Assembly (NCBI RefSeq): GCF_016744255.1
Contig: NZ_JADGES010000030.1
Span: 1 to 34,525 of the forward strand
Reading direction: 5' to 3'
Length of the DNA stretch: 34,525 nt
Source: Maribacter sp.
GTDB lineage: Bacteria; Bacteroidota; Bacteroidia; Flavobacteriales; Flavobacteriaceae
Shown here one piece after another: positions 15,208 to 24,606 of the stretch (positions are counted from its first letter, which is position 1; the number at the start of each line of letters is the position of its first letter). The position numbers and the translations under genes are program-made. Under the pieces are notes generated by a model. That model saw only the letters and a program-made list of their open reading frames with translations, was not told where the DNA came from and made no database searches.

Positions 15208-16260
15208 TCACTTTAAAAACGCCACACAGACAGGTGTTTTTATCTCTTTTGTGCGATATACTTCTATTAATTTTCCGTTTCCTCTAATCCTATATACAAT
15301 GGTGTCATTTGAATTTTGATGACAAGCAATAAGCCACTTACCACTTGGAGAAATATTAAACTCTCTAAGCTCATTTGCGTTCGTATGTTTGTAGCCGACC
15401 AAATTCAATACATCTTCTTCCATTTTAAAAATGGTGATGGCATCAAGTTTTCTATTACCTACATACAAAAATTTACCGTTAGGATGAATTCTTATAGCTG
15501 AAGCACTTGGAGCACCTTGATAAAAATCTGGTAATGAATTATAAGAACCTATTTGGTTGAATTTATTCCCTTTGTTTTTTAATACAGAAACCGCACTGGT
15601 CAATTCATTGATTACATAACCCAGGCTCCCATCTTTATTGAATACCAAATGCCTAGGACCTCCTCCTTTACGTATACTGATATCCTTTTGAGGATTGGGA
15701 GTCAATTTATTTTCTTGAACTTCATAGGCCTTCACTGTATCTATTCCTAGATCACAGACATAAACATCTTTTTTATTCGGGTGCGCCACCACTTGATGTG
15801 CATGGGCAGCTTCTTGCCGTTCCAAATTTACACTTGACCCAGAATGCTGATGATTTTTAGCGCACATCAATAATCTACCTGATTCGTCAATAGGATATTC
15901 GAGCATATTTCCTGAAATATAACAGGCTATTAAAATTCTATCGTTTAGTGCTTCTATATGGCATGGACACCCTCCCAAAATCGGTTGCTCATTCAACAAT
16001 CCCAAAGAAGAATCATCTTTGATTTCATAAGCCTGAACTACTGGGCTATCCTCTTCAATTACCTCTGTATTACTATACAAGTATTTATTATCTGTACTTA
16101 AAGTAAGGTAACTCGGGCTAACTGTTTTTTTAGTATGCAAGACAGAAATTTCACCAGTCTCCTCGTTCAATTGAACTGTAGAAATTCCATCACCAGAACC
16201 GAAAATTTCGGGAGTCAGTTTTTGTGTGTAACTGCCAATAAAAAAAGTAGAAAATAGCAT
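15208..16260 (-). CDS. Beta-propeller lactonase (6-phosphogluconolactonase-like)
   Basis: This 350-residue protein is of the seven-bladed lactonase family (YbhE/Pgl type). The family begins with a strand like FFIGSYTQ (6-13). Characteristic pieces are HAHQVVAHPN (about 154-163), GGGPRHLVFNKDGSLGYVINE (about 200-220, the core of one blade) and IRIHPNGKFLYVGNR. There is no signal peptide, so it acts in the cytosol. The family hydrolyses sugar lactones; with an SDR dehydrogenase upstream and mannonate dehydratase downstream, an aldonolactone such as mannono-1,4- or 1,5-lactone is the likely substrate. It lies 34 nt after the SDR gene. Confidence 0.87.
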   Translation of the reverse strand: MLFSTFFIGSYTQKLTPEIFGSGDGISTVQLNEETGEISVLHTKKTVSPSYLTLSTDNKYLYSNTEVIEEDSPVVQAYEIKDDSSLGLLNEQPILGGCPCHIEALNDRILIACYISGNMLEYPIDESGRLLMCAKNHQHSGSSVNLERQEAAHAHQVVAHPNKKDVYVCDLGIDTVKAYEVQENKLTPNPQKDISIRKGGGPRHLVFNKDGSLGYVINELTSAVSVLKNKGNKFNQIGSYNSLPDFYQGAPSASAIRIHPNGKFLYVGNRKLDAITIFKMEEDVLNLVGYKHTNANELREFNISPSGKWLIACHQNSNDTIVYRIRGNGKLIEVYRTKEIKTPVCVAFLK

Positions 16261-16294
16261 TGTGTATATTAATTATATTCTCAATTTATTAGGT

Positions 16295-17089
16295 TTATTT
16301 TCTCGGCAGGCGAGGATCGTATTGTATGGTACTGTTCATATACGCCCCGTCAATATAGATATCCGAACCATTGATGTAATCGCCCAATTCACTTGCCATA
16401 AAAGCCACTGTATGGGCAACATCACCGACATTACCTACTCTCCCCTGAGGAATCCAATTTTCAAATTTCTCTATACCAAATTTTGTAATTTCCTCTTTGT
16501 TCATTTCTGTTGTAATGGCTCCAGGAGCAATAGAAACTACCCTTATATTATTTTCAGCCAATTCTAGCGATAAGCATTTAGAAAGCATTTTTAATCCTGC
16601 TTTTGCCGAACAATAATGTGTTAACCCCTTTCTTGGTACCACATCATGAATGGACGAAATGTTTATAATAACCCCTTCTCCAATGTCGGCCATTCTTTTA
16701 CCAGCCTCTTGTGAACATAGAAACGGCCCTTTCAAATTCACATTCATTACACGATCCCATTCACTTTCATCCATATCCAAAATATGATGGATAGATTCGG
16801 TACCAGCGTTGTTTACCAAAATATCAATCCCGCCTATTTCCTCATCCATTTTCAAGAACATCTTCTTGACCTGTACTGCGTTTGATACATCTGCACCTAC
16901 AATCCCCGTTTTCACCTCAAAAGAAGTACTTATCTCTTTTGCTAAATCTTCGGCACTTTGTTTATTGCTATTATAATTGATAAAAACATCAGCGCCGCAA
17001 GCTGCCATTTTTCTACAAATTTCAGCACCAATTCCTTTACTACCTCCAGTGACCAAAACCCTTTTACCTGTTAAATCTATCTTTATCAT
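16295..17089 (-). CDS. SDR dehydrogenase, probably aldose 1-dehydrogenase
   Basis: This 264-residue classical short-chain dehydrogenase has the NAD(P) loop TGGSKGIG (14-21), the structural NNAG (93-96) and the catalytic Ser145/Ser146, Tyr159 and Lys163 in SSIHDV and YCSAK. It resembles glucose 1-dehydrogenase and gluconate 5-dehydrogenase-type enzymes; SDR substrate calls by sequence are weak. The next two genes downstream are a lactonase and mannonate dehydratase, so the simplest role is oxidation of D-mannose to mannonolactone. The cofactor is not settled: an asparagine (NYN, 38-40) rather than an acidic residue ends strand 2, which permits NADP. It lies 41 nt after the cupin gene. Confidence 0.85.
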   Translation of the reverse strand: MIKIDLTGKRVLVTGGSKGIGAEICRKMAACGADVFINYNSNKQSAEDLAKEISTSFEVKTGIVGADVSNAVQVKKMFLKMDEEIGGIDILVNNAGTESIHHILDMDESEWDRVMNVNLKGPFLCSQEAGKRMADIGEGVIINISSIHDVVPRKGLTHYCSAKAGLKMLSKCLSLELAENNIRVVSIAPGAITTEMNKEEITKFGIEKFENWIPQGRVGNVGDVAHTVAFMASELGDYINGSDIYIDGAYMNSTIQYDPRLPRK

Positions 17090-17130
17090 AACCTTGGTTC
17101 TTTCATTTTTTTAATTACCGAATACTTGCT

Positions 17131-17550
17131 TTAGTGTTGCTCAAAAGCGTTCCTAACCAAGGCTTCCATTTCCCTCTTTTTTTCTTCATTTAGCGGGAAA
17201 AATTCAAAATCTCCCTCGTGAGTATATGACTTTTCGATTATAATAATCTCGCAATCCTCGCTCATTGCAATATTATGCCAAGTATCTATAGGAATGTTAT
17301 AGGTAATATTAGGTTTCAATAATTCTACCTCAAAAGCAACATTATTCTCCTTTATTTCGGCTCCAATCAATACGGCTTTTCCTTTCAACAGTATAAAAAC
17401 CTCATCGGTTAAATGATGGATATCTAGCTTATCTATATTGCCTATTTGCTGTTCTGGCATATAATTCAATTGTGCAACTTGCCATCCATCCCTGATTAAG
17501 AATGGATGATATCCATTACCACTAATCTGGTATTGTTCTATTAGTTTCAT
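17131..17550 (-). CDS. Small cupin protein
   Basis: This protein of about 139 residues is one double-stranded beta-helix domain. The metal-motif-like pieces are HHLTDEVFILLKGKAVL and, later, PIDTWHNIAM with a histidine; an EKSYTHEGDF tail follows. I prefer the ATG at 17550, one base after the stop codon of the transporter gene and preceded by AAGG at a suitable distance. An upstream ATG at 17577 would give 148 aa and a 26-bp overlap. Cupins in sugar operons can be isomerases, epimerases or lyases; a mutarotase-like or lactone-handling role is possible but is inference. Confidence 0.8.
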   Translation of the reverse strand: MKLIEQYQISGNGYHPFLIRDGWQVAQLNYMPEQQIGNIDKLDIHHLTDEVFILLKGKAVLIGAEIKENNVAFEVELLKPNITYNIPIDTWHNIAMSEDCEIIIIEKSYTHEGDFEFFPLNEEKKREMEALVRNAFEQH

Positions 17551-17551
17551 T

Positions 17552-19015
17552 TTAGCCTTTATCTTCTCGTTTGTCATTCAATTTTTTCCAAGACAATTGA
17601 ATCTCTTCTAGGGTTTTTCCCTTTGTTTCAGGAACATATTTCCATATAAACCAAATTGCAGGAATCGTTAATGCGCCATATAAGAAAAAAGTTCCTGCTG
17701 GTTTAATAATTTCAATGAACATAGGGTTCGTTAACGTAATGAAAAAACCCGTAACCATTAAGGAAAGGCTTCCTATGCTTACGGCTAAGCCTCTAATTTT
17801 GGTTGGGAAAATCTCGCTGATGATTACCCATACTATAGGTCCGTATGAAAATGCAAAACAAGCCACGTAAATCAATAGTGGAATTATCACTAGGTTGGAT
17901 CCTACTGCGAATAGCACTCCAACTCCCATAAGCGATAGTGCAGCACCTACAACACCTATCAATAATAGTTTTCTTCTTCCATATCGCTCTATATTCATTA
18001 TAGCGATAAAAGTGAAAATTGAATTCACCAAACCAACTAAAACAGCACCTAAGAATGAGCTTTCTACGCTCTTTATTGATTCATTCAAAATATTGGGAGC
18101 AAAATACATTATGGCGGCTATTCCACTTAAATGGGAAAACATTGGGAGTAAAATTCCAATTAAAAAGGGTCTTCGCAAATAGGGTTTGAATAACTCCCTT
18201 ATACCTTGTGTTTCCTCCCTCGCAGCTTCCTTCATTTCCGCCAATTGTGCTTCTGCCTGTGCCATACCTCCTAATTTAACCATAGTGGTGAATGCTTCTT
18301 CTTCCTTTCCATTAACTACTTGCCATCTAGGGCTTTCCGGTACAAATAACAGCAAAATCAAAAATAAAATAGCTATTGGAATTTCAGTACCAAACATTCC
18401 CCTCCAGAGTTCCTCAACAAACAACCAATCCCAAAAACTTACTTCTGTACCACTGATTATTCCCGCTTTACTTCCGGCTTGATTAAGAACTATCCAATCC
18501 ACAAGAAAAGCAAGCAGGATACCCAAGGTTATAGATAATTGATATAGGGAAACCATTTTTCCTCTTTTTTCAGGGGATGTCAATTCCGAAATATAAATAG
18601 GTGCCACTACGGAAGTTATACCAACACCAATTCCTCCAATAATTCGAACAATAATCAAAGTTATATACGACGAATCTAAACTAGAAGTAATCCAATACGA
18701 TGAATCCAAATCACCTAAAAACTGTGGCGGTAACATGGAACCGAATGCCGATATTGTAAGACAGGAAGCTGCTAATATCAGTGTTTTCTTTCGACCATAT
18801 TTATCGGTGACCCTACTTGAAATAATACATCCTAATATTGTTCCTAGCAACGCGGATGAAACCACCCAGCCCAACATAGTTGCGGTTAATTCGAATTGGG
18901 ACTCAAGGAAAGAATTACAACCGGCTATAATTGCGGTATCATACCCAAATAGAAACCCTCCAATGGTTGATACAAAACTTATGGAAAGAAGATAAAAAGA
19001 AGATTTTTTGTTCAT
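17552..19015 (-). CDS. MFS sugar porter (XylE/GalP-like)
   Basis: This 487-residue inner-membrane protein has twelve hydrophobic segments and the sugar porter signatures: GFLFGYDTAIIAG (21-33), DKYGRKKTL (about 70), PIYISELTSPEKRGKM (about 142-157), VPESPRW (about 229), ERYGRRKLLL (about 344) and the terminal VPETKGKTLEEI. It is a proton-linked hexose or pentose symporter by family. As it imports unphosphorylated sugar, it suits a pathway that oxidises free sugar in the cytosol, here mannose released by the exported mannosidase. No hexokinase is seen in the operon. It is flanked by the RraA-like gene (27-nt gap) and the cupin. Confidence 0.93.
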   Translation of the reverse strand: MNKKSSFYLLSISFVSTIGGFLFGYDTAIIAGCNSFLESQFELTATMLGWVVSSALLGTILGCIISSRVTDKYGRKKTLILAASCLTISAFGSMLPPQFLGDLDSSYWITSSLDSSYITLIIVRIIGGIGVGITSVVAPIYISELTSPEKRGKMVSLYQLSITLGILLAFLVDWIVLNQAGSKAGIISGTEVSFWDWLFVEELWRGMFGTEIPIAILFLILLLFVPESPRWQVVNGKEEEAFTTMVKLGGMAQAEAQLAEMKEAAREETQGIRELFKPYLRRPFLIGILLPMFSHLSGIAAIMYFAPNILNESIKSVESSFLGAVLVGLVNSIFTFIAIMNIERYGRRKLLLIGVVGAALSLMGVGVLFAVGSNLVIIPLLIYVACFAFSYGPIVWVIISEIFPTKIRGLAVSIGSLSLMVTGFFITLTNPMFIEIIKPAGTFFLYGALTIPAIWFIWKYVPETKGKTLEEIQLSWKKLNDKREDKG

Positions 19016-19042
19016 AATACGTGGTTTAAAAAGATGCTCATA

Positions 19043-19738
19043 TTACATGATTCCGAATTTATTAAAAGCATCAACCGTACTCATGCCAGCTTCTAATACT
19101 TTCTTAACCAATTGTTCGCCTCTAGCCTTTTCAATAGCGCCTGTAAACGCCTCTTTTACGGCCTCTTTTGGCACAATTAATACACCATCAACATCACCAT
19201 AAACTATATCCCCAGGGTTTATACGTATACCCGCAATCTCTATAGGTACTCTATAATCGATTACTTTCCCTCTAGGACCTTGATCTTGGGCATAACCACC
19301 AAACGAAAAAGTAGGAAAATCAAGATTGAGTATTTCTTTTGTATCTCTAGACCATCCGTCTACAACAGCACCAGCACCTCCCAAATTAATAGCTCTTGTA
19401 CTCATCAACCCACCCCAAAGGGCATATTTTGGGGATGAGCCTGAACAGATATAAACCTCATCCTCTTTTAAACTATCTAATGCTTCAAACATAATCCCAA
19501 ATGGTTTTTCCATCAATGGATTATTGGTATTATCTACAATTTCTTCAAAAACATCCGCTTCCAAAACAGGCATCGCCCTACCAATCACCACAAAATCATC
19601 ATTCAACGGTTTTAGATTCGGTGGAAGAAATTGATGTAAGTATCCCATTTTATCTAAAACATCCCCTACAAGTGCCACAAAAAGCTCTTTTTTAGCGATT
19701 TTAAATAGTTCTTTATCATTTTTCCAATGTGTTGTCAT
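19043..19738 (-). CDS. RraA-like family protein
   Basis: This 231-residue protein is of the RraA/HMG aldolase family. Its hallmark is GGAGAVVDGWSRDTKEI (about 110-126), with a preceding WGGLMSTRA and the later GDIVYGDVDGVLIVP. Members include divalent-metal aldolases for 4-hydroxy-4-methyl-2-oxoglutarate and 4-carboxy-4-hydroxy-2-oxoadipate, and the RNase E inhibitor RraA. In a sugar operon a retro-aldol or oxaloacetate decarboxylase side activity is more likely than RNase control. It has no obvious step in the mannose-to-KDG scheme, so it may point to a second, branched or side-product reaction. It is the second gene of the operon, after the mannosidase. Confidence 0.85.
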   Translation of the reverse strand: MTTHWKNDKELFKIAKKELFVALVGDVLDKMGYLHQFLPPNLKPLNDDFVVIGRAMPVLEADVFEEIVDNTNNPLMEKPFGIMFEALDSLKEDEVYICSGSSPKYALWGGLMSTRAINLGGAGAVVDGWSRDTKEILNLDFPTFSFGGYAQDQGPRGKVIDYRVPIEIAGIRINPGDIVYGDVDGVLIVPKEAVKEAFTGAIEKARGEQLVKKVLEAGMSTVDAFNKFGIM

Positions 19739-19788
19739 TAAACAGATTTTTATGGTTAGTTATTTACAGCCAATCAATTTTATTTCTA

Positions 19789-22700
19789 CTATTTATTCAC
19801 ATCCAAACTAAATGTTTCAATAGCGTATTTACCCACTTTTAATTCAGGGGCAACAGGTGTAGGATTCTCCTCTATAATATTGGTGTGTTTGTACGAATCG
19901 ATGTTGAAATAAGAGGAAATATTCACCTTCTCATTCCCATCCTTAATATTGTACATACGTGCAATAATATCTTCAGAATCTTCCGCTTTCTTAATGGTCG
20001 TTATCATAACATTCTCGGTATCGATTGCGAAGAAACTCAAGGATTCTGGTAAGAATGATTTTGTTGAAGTTTCTGGATAAACCACTACACTTATTGGTTC
20101 ATTTTCTTGTTTGGCAATTTGTCGCCCCTTGATACTTCCCGCTTTGTTGGAAGTGAACACATTATGAAAGTCGTGGTTACCTGCCTGTGAGTATTCATTT
20201 CCTTCCCAATGGCAAGATGTTCTACTCGCCAATAATATATGTTGTAATACGGCTTTGTTAGCATCATGCGAGGTAGGATCTATCCAATCTGCCGCAGACA
20301 CTGATGAACTCAACGTAACTGAAACATCATTATCCGTCGCGGAAATCCAATCGATAATTGCCCTTGGGTGTACATCTTTACAAAGTGGAGTATAGCGCTC
20401 CCCTGCTGTCTTGATTTCATCTTTACCAACTCTTACACTTCCAAAAGGTACTTCGTGGGCAATTTCAGGGTTCTCCATATTAATTGGAAATGCCGTTCTA
20501 AATTCGCGATACAATTCACCCGACCAGTTTCGCAACTCCGAATTAAAATAGATGCGTTTAAGATTATGATATAAAGTTACATCCTGTCTTACAATGGCAT
20601 GTTTTATTTCTTGTTCCAATCTATATTTGGTATAAACTGGCCCGTTTTCTAGAACTACCCATTCAGGATTATGAAGACTCATTTTATCAAAATCTACCAT
20701 ACTTACTTGCTGTACATCTCCAAATTCACCAGCGCCATTTCCGACCGACTGTAAAGTGAAAATTTCTCCTCCTTTTAAGTTATCAGTATCAAGTAATTCT
20801 TTTTTTAATTCTTTATCATAGACTTGTGCTATGCCGCCTTTCTCAAAAGTTACTTTGTAAAACCGGTTTTCATAGGTCGAAGTTGATGCCTTACTAGTGT
20901 TATTGGTTACTTCATTCTTCTTGCTTGAAATGTAATACGTAGCATATCCTATAGATGGAATATTCTCAGCGATAAAGGTGATGTCGGCATTTTTAAGACT
21001 ACCATCTTCATAATATGTCTCATTGGCACTTTGAGAGGATACCTTTTTCTTGTCTGCAGATACAATCGCAATATTGTGTGTATTTCCTTTAGGAAAATCT
21101 AATGTCATTGTTACTGGGTCTGTGCGTTCCCAGGATAGACTATTGAATAGAACAATTGGGGTTCCCAATTTCTCGTTTTTCTTTATCCTTGAGGATAAAA
21201 AATCTATTCCTTTGTTCAATAGATTTTGCCCCATGGTTCTTGATTTTACCAAATTCTCTTTGAATAAATTATCGGTAATATCACCATCATGACCACCCCA
21301 ACCATGATCGGGATAAATTTTAGCTTGCCATGCTTCATCAAAATCCTTAAATGGATATTGTATTTTATTTGGATCGATGATATTTGCAATCGAAAGAAAC
21401 TTTTCTGCTGCCGGCAATAATTTTGAGGCTTCACGACTAGCAGTAAGGGCATCATGATGCCCAGGGCCATGAATATACACCCAAACATTAGGACGTTCCC
21501 CCATAATGGTATCCACTTTGGTGGCATTTTTTTCTGCCAAAGGCATAAATTCATCTACCGTCATAAGTTCCATTTTTGGTAAGTGAACATTTTTAGCATT
21601 TCCCTTTTCATCTTTTAGAGCATCAAAAGAATTCCATGATTCAATGAAATCGGAATAATCAATTGCCGGTAACATATCCTGACTTGAAAGCAATGGGGTC
21701 TGGATTTCACTTCCCTCAAAATTCTTCTCCCAATACAAAATCTGTTCAGCACCATATTTCATTTTATTGTTCAAGTCTCTTGAAAGATATAGCAAATCGT
21801 TACCGTAATGACCGGGTGAGTATGTAAAGACCGAACTACCGTCTGGACTCGCCCAATGGAACATTCCTTTGGCATGCCTGCTTATAATCATATAATCAAC
21901 TCCTGCTTTTTTAAGTATTTGTGGTGTTTGCAAAGATCTACCTGGTACATCAACATTCCAGTATACTTTAGAATCATATCCTCCAAAAGTTTTCTTTACC
22001 CACTTTTTACCTAAATACAATTGACGCACCTGGTCTTCTGCATCGTACATATCTTCATAAGGGCAGTTATAAGTAGCGCCTACGGATATTAGTTTCTTAT
22101 TCAATAAGGTGGTCAATTTCTCTACGGATTCGGGATGTCTTTGTATATATTCTCGTAACATTAATCCGTCTTCAATATCAAATCCGTAGTCATCTCTTAT
22201 AAATGCATCTTTGAGAACAGGCTTCAATAAAAGCGTATCTCTAAGAATAATACATACTTCTGGACGATCAACCCATGCAATATCTTGATGACTTGAATTC
22301 ATGATAGAAACCAATCCTCCGTCATACTTTTTTTCAAAAAAATTATCAAAGGTTTGGTAAAATTCAGGCTTGTACAATTTAGTCAATGATGCAACCCAAC
22401 CGTTGCCATATTTGGCTCTATGATGATATAGGTATTTACCTTCAACATCTGTTTTCAACAAAATTCCATCTCCCTTTTCAAATTTAAGGGCCAATTCCTT
22501 ACCATCATATACGATTGAAAAACTGTGTTTTGGTGGTTTTATACCAAAAGACGCCTTAGACATTTCGCCTTGGGCCTTGAACTTTTTTACTTTACTTTTC
22601 TTTCCATCACTTACTAAATAGACTTGCTTGCCATTAAAATGGGTAGGAGCATCAACATATAGTATTTCATTTTTCTGCTTGATCATAAATGCCACTTCAT

Positions 22701-23400
22701 CTGAAACCGACCTTTTTATGCGTTCAACCACATCTGTTCCTTTAAAAATCATAACCCAACAGTTCGAATTCTTTTTATGACCATTGAATTTTATTTTTGC
22801 ACTCTTACCTTTTTGCACTAAAGATGTTGGAACAGTCAAACGAAAAACTCCTACGCCATCACCATTGCCATCTCTTCTTACCAAAACGTATTGGGCATTA
22901 CCTTTGCCAGGATTGTCCGTAACCGATAAGCTGCCATCTTCATTGGAGTTGAAGGTTAATAAATGCTTATCATTCACATGAATATCAAAAGACTCTTTTA
23001 AAGTAAGATCAATATCACTTAGCATTAAAAAAGTCACCTCATCTGAGGAATAATTAGCTGGCACTTCCCCAGTAAGAAATTCGAATCCCATTTCACCAGT
23101 AGTGGCTCTTGCAATCATTGAAACGTTAACATCTTCTCTTATAGATGGATATAGAAAGTACTCAGAGCCAGAAAGCATTTCTTTATAACCCTCTATATCA
23201 TTTTCACATATTGAATAAAGATTATAGTTCGTGTTTAACTCCTGAATATGACCATTACCATTACCTTCGTGAAAAGGAACACTCTCCTTAATTTCCTTAT
23301 TAGGATTCTTTGTTTCTGCGTTTGCATTTCCATACCCTAACATAGCTAGACAAAAAATAAATAAGGCTTTAAACGTTTTAAATTTACTTTGATTTTGCAT
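19789..23400 (-). CDS. Exported GH38-like alpha-mannosidase
   Basis: This 1203-residue protein starts with a signal peptide (hydrophobic 10-22, probable cut after NANA at 28), so it acts in the periplasm or outside. Residues about 60-350 form non-catalytic beta-rich regions. The GH38 catalytic part starts near 364, with His371 and Asp373 in HQDIAW. The likely nucleophile is Asp484 in WNVDVPGRS, and the HHDA motif lies at 648-651. A long beta-rich C-terminal half follows, as in other GH38 enzymes. GH38 enzymes cleave alpha-mannosides, though divergent members exist, so the substrate is unproven. It is the first gene of the operon, and a LacI operator lies 14 bp before the ATG. Length is at the upper end for the family. 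Confidence 0.83.
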   Translation of the reverse strand: MQNQSKFKTFKALFIFCLAMLGYGNANAETKNPNKEIKESVPFHEGNGNGHIQELNTNYNLYSICENDIEGYKEMLSGSEYFLYPSIREDVNVSMIARATTGEMGFEFLTGEVPANYSSDEVTFLMLSDIDLTLKESFDIHVNDKHLLTFNSNEDGSLSVTDNPGKGNAQYVLVRRDGNGDGVGVFRLTVPTSLVQKGKSAKIKFNGHKKNSNCWVMIFKGTDVVERIKRSVSDEVAFMIKQKNEILYVDAPTHFNGKQVYLVSDGKKSKVKKFKAQGEMSKASFGIKPPKHSFSIVYDGKELALKFEKGDGILLKTDVEGKYLYHHRAKYGNGWVASLTKLYKPEFYQTFDNFFEKKYDGGLVSIMNSSHQDIAWVDRPEVCIILRDTLLLKPVLKDAFIRDDYGFDIEDGLMLREYIQRHPESVEKLTTLLNKKLISVGATYNCPYEDMYDAEDQVRQLYLGKKWVKKTFGGYDSKVYWNVDVPGRSLQTPQILKKAGVDYMIISRHAKGMFHWASPDGSSVFTYSPGHYGNDLLYLSRDLNNKMKYGAEQILYWEKNFEGSEIQTPLLSSQDMLPAIDYSDFIESWNSFDALKDEKGNAKNVHLPKMELMTVDEFMPLAEKNATKVDTIMGERPNVWVYIHGPGHHDALTASREASKLLPAAEKFLSIANIIDPNKIQYPFKDFDEAWQAKIYPDHGWGGHDGDITDNLFKENLVKSRTMGQNLLNKGIDFLSSRIKKNEKLGTPIVLFNSLSWERTDPVTMTLDFPKGNTHNIAIVSADKKKVSSQSANETYYEDGSLKNADITFIAENIPSIGYATYYISSKKNEVTNNTSKASTSTYENRFYKVTFEKGGIAQVYDKELKKELLDTDNLKGGEIFTLQSVGNGAGEFGDVQQVSMVDFDKMSLHNPEWVVLENGPVYTKYRLEQEIKHAIVRQDVTLYHNLKRIYFNSELRNWSGELYREFRTAFPINMENPEIAHEVPFGSVRVGKDEIKTAGERYTPLCKDVHPRAIIDWISATDNDVSVTLSSSVSAADWIDPTSHDANKAVLQHILLASRTSCHWEGNEYSQAGNHDFHNVFTSNKAGSIKGRQIAKQENEPISVVVYPETSTKSFLPESLSFFAIDTENVMITTIKKAEDSEDIIARMYNIKDGNEKVNISSYFNIDSYKHTNIIEENPTPVAPELKVGKYAIETFSLDVNK

Positions 23401-23414
23401 GATATTATTTTTTT

Positions 23415-23430
23415 ACTAAATCGGTTTAGT
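23415..23430. promoter_or_regulatory. LacI-type operator before the mannosidase operon
   Basis: ACTAAATCGGTTTAGT has a central CG and 14 of 16 symmetric positions, the shape of LacI-family operators. The same 16-mer recurs at 24469-24484 before lacI. It lies between the lacI stop codon and the mannosidase ATG. I could not identify a clear -7 element here. Confidence 0.8.
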
Positions 23431-23443
23431 TAATTAATAAATT

Positions 23444-24463
23444 TTATACTCCACAAGATTTTCTAATCAGGAGTTTCGTTTTCAAAACCCTTTCATTTTC
23501 AATCTCTATATTTTTCTTTTCAATTTCGTTCACCAAAATTTCCACAGCTTCGTTCCCCATGGCATCAACGGGTTGTTTGCTAGCAGTTATCGGAGGGTCA
23601 ACTAAATCAAATGCACCCAACTCATCAAAACTTATGATTGCCACATCACTCGGAACTTCTATATTCAATAACTTAAGTTCACGAAGTCCAGAAGCAGCCA
23701 GGTAATGGGTTGTAAACACTATAGCATCTACTTTATTGGGTCCTTGCACCATATCCTTGATTGCTCCTTTCATTTCAACCTGAAAATTAAAAGGTTCTAT
23801 TTCTTTTATATAGTTATTCTCTATTTTTAATTCATTTTCAGTTAGTGCTAGTTCATAACCCAATCGCCTTTGCAGCAAGGCATCTAGCTGACTTTTAACA
23901 CTGACTAGTCCTATTTTTCTTCGTCCATTTTCAAAGAGGTGATTGGTCATATTTTTAACCCCACCAAGGTTATCTACTATTACGAAATTAGTTTTAATGT
24001 CTGGATAATGCCTATCAATCAAGACAAATGGAAAATTAATCTCTCGTAACTTTAAAATATCCTCTTTATTTTTCTGAGTTGAAGCGATGATTAACCCATC
24101 TACTTGCCTATTCAACATTGAATAGATTAGCTCCTTTTCGGTCTTCGTATTTTCGTTTGAGCTACTAAAAACAACATTGTACCCATATTCTTTAGCCTTA
24201 ATCTCTACAAAATGAGCTATCCGGGCATAAAAAATATCAGAAATATTTGGCACTATTAATCCAATAGTCTCACTTTTCCCTAAACTCAACCCTCTTGCCA
24301 TCTGATTAGGACGATAGTTGTTTTTTTTTGCAAAATCTAAAATCCTTTTTTGGGTGTCTTTGCTAATCTTATTTTCATCACCTCTATTATTGAGAACTAG
24401 AGACACCGCTGTCTTCGACAGATTCAACTCTTTGGCGATATCCTTTAAAAAAATCTTCTTCAA
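23444..24463 (-). CDS. LacI family transcriptional regulator
   Basis: This 339-residue repressor has an N-terminal helix-turn-helix FLKDIAKELNLSKTAVSLVL (5-24), the hinge helix NQMARGLSLGKSETIG (about 53-68) and a two-lobed sugar-binding domain with VDGLIIAS, NFPFVLIDR and VPSDVAIISFDELG. The start codon is TTG at 24463: the HTH begins five residues later and an in-frame stop lies three codons upstream, so no ATG is possible. Identical operators stand 5 bp before this start codon and before the mannosidase, so it should repress both itself and the operon. The inducer is probably a sugar or aldonate from the pathway. Confidence 0.93.
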   Translation of the reverse strand: MKKIFLKDIAKELNLSKTAVSLVLNNRGDENKISKDTQKRILDFAKKNNYRPNQMARGLSLGKSETIGLIVPNISDIFYARIAHFVEIKAKEYGYNVVFSSSNENTKTEKELIYSMLNRQVDGLIIASTQKNKEDILKLREINFPFVLIDRHYPDIKTNFVIVDNLGGVKNMTNHLFENGRRKIGLVSVKSQLDALLQRRLGYELALTENELKIENNYIKEIEPFNFQVEMKGAIKDMVQGPNKVDAIVFTTHYLAASGLRELKLLNIEVPSDVAIISFDELGAFDLVDPPITASKQPVDAMGNEAVEILVNEIEKKNIEIENERVLKTKLLIRKSCGV

Positions 24464-24468
24464 ATTTA

Positions 24469-24484
24469 ACTAAATCGGTTTAGT
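24469..24484. promoter_or_regulatory. LacI-type operator at the lacI start
   Basis: The 16-mer ACTAAATCGGTTTAGT is identical to that at 23415-23430. It ends 5 bp before the TTG start of lacI, so bound repressor would block initiation or early elongation. A weaker related sequence, ACTAAACTGGTAAAAT at 24503-24518 (11 of 16 positions), may be a secondary site. Confidence 0.8.
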
Positions 24485-24574
24485 ATTGAAATCGAATATA
24501 CAACTAAACTGGTAAAATAAAAAATATATCTGGATTTGTATCAGATTCCTCTTAAAATCTATTTAATAGAAACT

Positions 24575-24605
24575 AAAAAAACCTCATATTTCTATGAGGC
24601 TTTTT
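24575..24605 (-). terminator. Terminator of the interrupted tRNA-Asp gene
   Basis: CCTCATA and TATGAGG (24582-24588, 24593-24599) form a 7-bp stem with a 4-nt loop, flanked by T runs on both strands. On the minus strand it follows the tRNA fragment end at 24607 directly, so it is the host gene's original terminator. Confidence 0.8.
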
Positions 24606-24606
24606 G

